A DNA stretch of 32,518 bases from Myxococcaceae bacterium (lineage in GTDB: Bacteria > Myxococcota > Myxococcia > Myxococcales > Myxococcaceae). The translations under genes were made by a program, and so were the position numbers. The notes under the pieces are model-generated. The model saw only the letters and a list, made by a program, of their open reading frames with translations. It was not told where the DNA came from and did not search any database. Positions within the stretch are counted from its first letter, which is position 1. Each line of letters opens with the position of its first letter. Below are positions 30,477 through 32,518 of the stretch, piece by piece. The stretch is from positions 1 through 32,518 of the forward strand of contig JALHOS010000036.1 in the NCBI GenBank assembly GCA_022842905.1, read 5' to 3'.

Positions 30477-32518
30477 ATGAAGGTCAGCACCAAGTGGTTG
30501 TCCGACTACGTCGTCCTCCCGCCCGTCGACGAGCTGGCGCGGCGCCTCACCATGGCCGGGCTCGAGGTCGAGAAGGTCGACCGCCAGGCCGCGGCGCTCG
30601 AAGGGGTCGTCGTCGCGCAGATCGTCGAGTCGGTGCAGCACCCGAACGCCGACAAGCTGTCGGTGACGAAGATCGCTTCGGGTGGGGCGGCGCCACTGCA
30701 GGTCGTCTGCGGGGCCAAGAACTACAAGGTCGGGGACAAGGTGCCGCTGGCGACGGTCGGCGCGACGCTGCCCGGGGGCTTGCGGATCGAGCAGGCCAAG
30801 CTCCGCGGGGTCGACTCGAGCGGCATGCTCTGCAGCTCGAAGGAGCTGGGGCTCGATGAAGGCAACGCGGGCCTGCTGATCCTCGATCCTTCGCTGACGC
30901 CGGGGACGCCGATCGCCCAGGCGCTGGGGTTGGACGACGTGATCCTGGAGCTGAACGTCACGCCGAACCGGGCCGACGCGCTGTCACACCTGGGCGTCGC
31001 GCGGGAAGTGGCCGCGCTGCTGGGGCTGCCGCTCAAGAAGCCCGCCGCGGCGCTGAAGGAAGCGGCCAAGCCGGCGTCGGCCGCCATCACCATTCGCATC
31101 GACGACGCGCAGCGCTGCTGGCGCTATGCGGCGCGGGTCGTCGAGGGCGTCAAGGTTGGACCGTCACCTCGGTGGATGCAGGAGCGGCTCAAGGCCTGCG
31201 GCGTTCGGGCGATCAACAACCTGGTCGACATCACCAACTACGTGCTCCTGGAGTACGGGCAGCCGTTGCACGCGTTCGATCTCGACAAGGTGGCCGGGGG
31301 GCAGATCGTCGTGCGCACGGCCAAACCGGGCGAGACGCTCAAGACGCTCGACGACAAGGACCGGACGCTCCACGCGGAGGATCTGCTGATCTGCGATCGC
31401 GACTCGGCGCAGGTGCTCGCGGGGGTCATGGGCGGCGCGCAGAGTGAGGTGACGGCGGCGACGACCCGCGTGCTGCTCGAGTGCGCGACGTTTCAGCCGA
31501 CGACGGTGCGCCGGTCGTCCAAGCGGCACGCGCTGCACACCGAATCGTCTCACCGCTTCGAGCGCGGCACCGACGTGTCCGTCGTTCCGGAGGTGCTCGA
31601 TCGCGCGGCGGCGCTCATGGTCGAGCTCGCGGGCGGGACCGTGCTGTCGGGCCGCGTCGACGTCTACCCGACGCCCAAGGCGCCGCTCCGCGTCACGCTG
31701 CGGACCCAGCGCGTGGCGGAGCTGCTCGGCACGCCGGTGCCCGAGGCCGAGTGCCATCAGATCCTCGCCGCGCTCGGGTTCGTCTGCGTCAGCGCGACGC
31801 CGGGCAGCGGGCAGTTCGAGGTCCCGCTCGCGCGCGTCGACGTCGGCGGGGAGGAGGATCTGATCGAGGAGATCGCCCGCGTCCGCGGCTTCGACACGAT
31901 CCCCAGCGCGCTGCCCCGAGGCTTGTCCCAGCTCGAGCCGGAGCGTCCGCTGGCCACCGTCGAGCGGGCGCTGCGCCGGGCCATGGCGGGGCAGGGCTAC
32001 GACGAGGTGGTCAACTACTCCTTCGTGTCGAAGAAGGAGCTGGCCGCTTTCGGCGCGGCGGACTCGGCGATCGCCCTGACCAACCCGCTGTCCGAAGAGC
32101 AGTCGGTCATGCGCACGACGATGCTGCCGAGCCTGGTGGGGAACGTGCAGCGGGCGTCGCGGCACCAGGCGACGGGCGTGCGCTTCTATGAGTTGGCGCG
32201 GACGTACCGGCCGAACCCCGAGGGCGGCCGCGGGGCGGTGCCGGTGGCGATCGAGACGTACGAGCTGGCCGGGCGATCTGGGGCGCGCGAGACGGGGCGA
32301 CGTCGTGGACGGACAAGGACGCCGCCGCGGACTTCTATGACGCCAAGGCTGCGGTCGAGTCGGTGCTGCAGGCGTTGCGGATCACCGGGGCGACCTACGA
32401 GCCAATCGAATCGTCGTGGTACCACCCGCGGGCGTCGGCGGTGGTTCGGCTGCGCGACGTGGTGCTGGGGACGATCGGCGAGCTCCACCCGAAGGCGGCC
32501 AAGGCGCTCGAGGCGCCG
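30477..32518 (+). CDS. pheT: Phenylalanyl-tRNA synthetase beta subunit, 3' end cut and apparent frameshift near 32271
   Basis: The visible 680 codons cover most of PheT (about 800 residues). The N-terminal KVSTKWLSDYV, the tRNA-binding OB fold (VVVAQIVESVQHPNADKL), the B3/B4 editing region (NRADALSHLGVAREVAALLGL), B5 and the catalytic-like domain (RFYELARTY) are in one frame to about 32270. There the frame turns into Arg-rich nonsense. Reading on with one extra G in the GGG at 32271-32273 restores GAIWGARDG, SWTDKDAAADFYDAKAAVESVL, SSWYHPRASAVVRL and LGTIGELHPKAAKAL, the normal PheT continuation, open to the window end. This is either a sequencing error in a G-run or a true frameshift; as PheT is essential, error is more likely. 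No stop occurs in the original frame before the window ends. Confidence 0.93.
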   Translation, partial: MKVSTKWLSDYVVLPPVDELARRLTMAGLEVEKVDRQAAALEGVVVAQIVESVQHPNADKLSVTKIASGGAAPLQVVCGAKNYKVGDKVPLATVGATLPGGLRIEQAKLRGVDSSGMLCSSKELGLDEGNAGLLILDPSLTPGTPIAQALGLDDVILELNVTPNRADALSHLGVAREVAALLGLPLKKPAAALKEAAKPASAAITIRIDDAQRCWRYAARVVEGVKVGPSPRWMQERLKACGVRAINNLVDITNYVLLEYGQPLHAFDLDKVAGGQIVVRTAKPGETLKTLDDKDRTLHAEDLLICDRDSAQVLAGVMGGAQSEVTAATTRVLLECATFQPTTVRRSSKRHALHTESSHRFERGTDVSVVPEVLDRAAALMVELAGGTVLSGRVDVYPTPKAPLRVTLRTQRVAELLGTPVPEAECHQILAALGFVCVSATPGSGQFEVPLARVDVGGEEDLIEEIARVRGFDTIPSALPRGLSQLEPERPLATVERALRRAMAGQGYDEVVNYSFVSKKELAAFGAADSAIALTNPLSEEQSVMRTTMLPSLVGNVQRASRHQATGVRFYELARTYRPNPEGGRGAVPVAIETYELAGRSGARETGRRRGRTRTPPRTSMTPRLRSSRCCRRCGSPGRPTSQSNRRGTTRGRRRWFGCATWCWGRSASSTRRRPRRSRR

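Overview
The window is GC-rich, gene-dense bacterial chromosome, most likely from Myxococcota (myxobacteria and relatives). The pointers are a PilZ protein with a Pro/Ala-rich linker, a DUF4388 protein, frequent GTG starts and 4-base start/stop overlaps, and an infC gene that appears to start at ATC and carries a long Pro/Ala-rich tail, as in the Myxococcus xanthus dsg gene. No phage, insertion sequence, CRISPR array or replication origin was seen.

Layout. 1-6347: a PilZ protein cut by the window edge, an ABC exporter pair (minus strand), a secreted penicillin-binding transpeptidase, a DUF4388 protein (minus), a glutaredoxin-like protein and an aminotransferase. 6354-14463: envelope and thiol chemistry. 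The core is a minus-strand run of a VWA protein, ccmF, ccmG, ccmH and a ccmI-like TPR gene, for haem attachment to c-type cytochromes. It is flanked by two plus-strand genes, each interrupted by one in-frame TGA: a rhodanese-like protein (7047-7451) and a small thioredoxin-like protein with a UxxC motif (14083-14463). In both, the TGA falls where a redox cysteine is expected, the family-like sequence resumes in the same frame, and a GC-rich hairpin with a GU-containing loop lies 21-26 bases after the TGA. I read both as selenocysteine proteins; this is the most interesting signal in the window.

14532-18152: an SPFH/band-7 protein, a 640-base stretch with a degenerate tRNA-like sequence and a terminator, and an NmrA-like oxidoreductase divergent from a LysR regulator. 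18250-24936: sucCD, a Uma2 nuclease, a NYN/LOTUS protein, ndk, rlmN, a Fic protein and a protein of unknown function. The ndk product has Leu at the catalytic His position. 25017-32518: translation genes rpsP-khpA-rimM-trmD, then prs (minus), infC, rpmI, rplT, pheS and pheT. pheT runs off the window and has an apparent single-base frameshift near 32271.

Taken together, much of the window is housekeeping (translation, TCA cycle, nucleotide metabolism). The 7-14 kb segment is a periplasmic thiol-redox neighbourhood in which two probable selenoproteins sit either side of the cytochrome c maturation genes. All calls come from reading the sequence; no database search was run.
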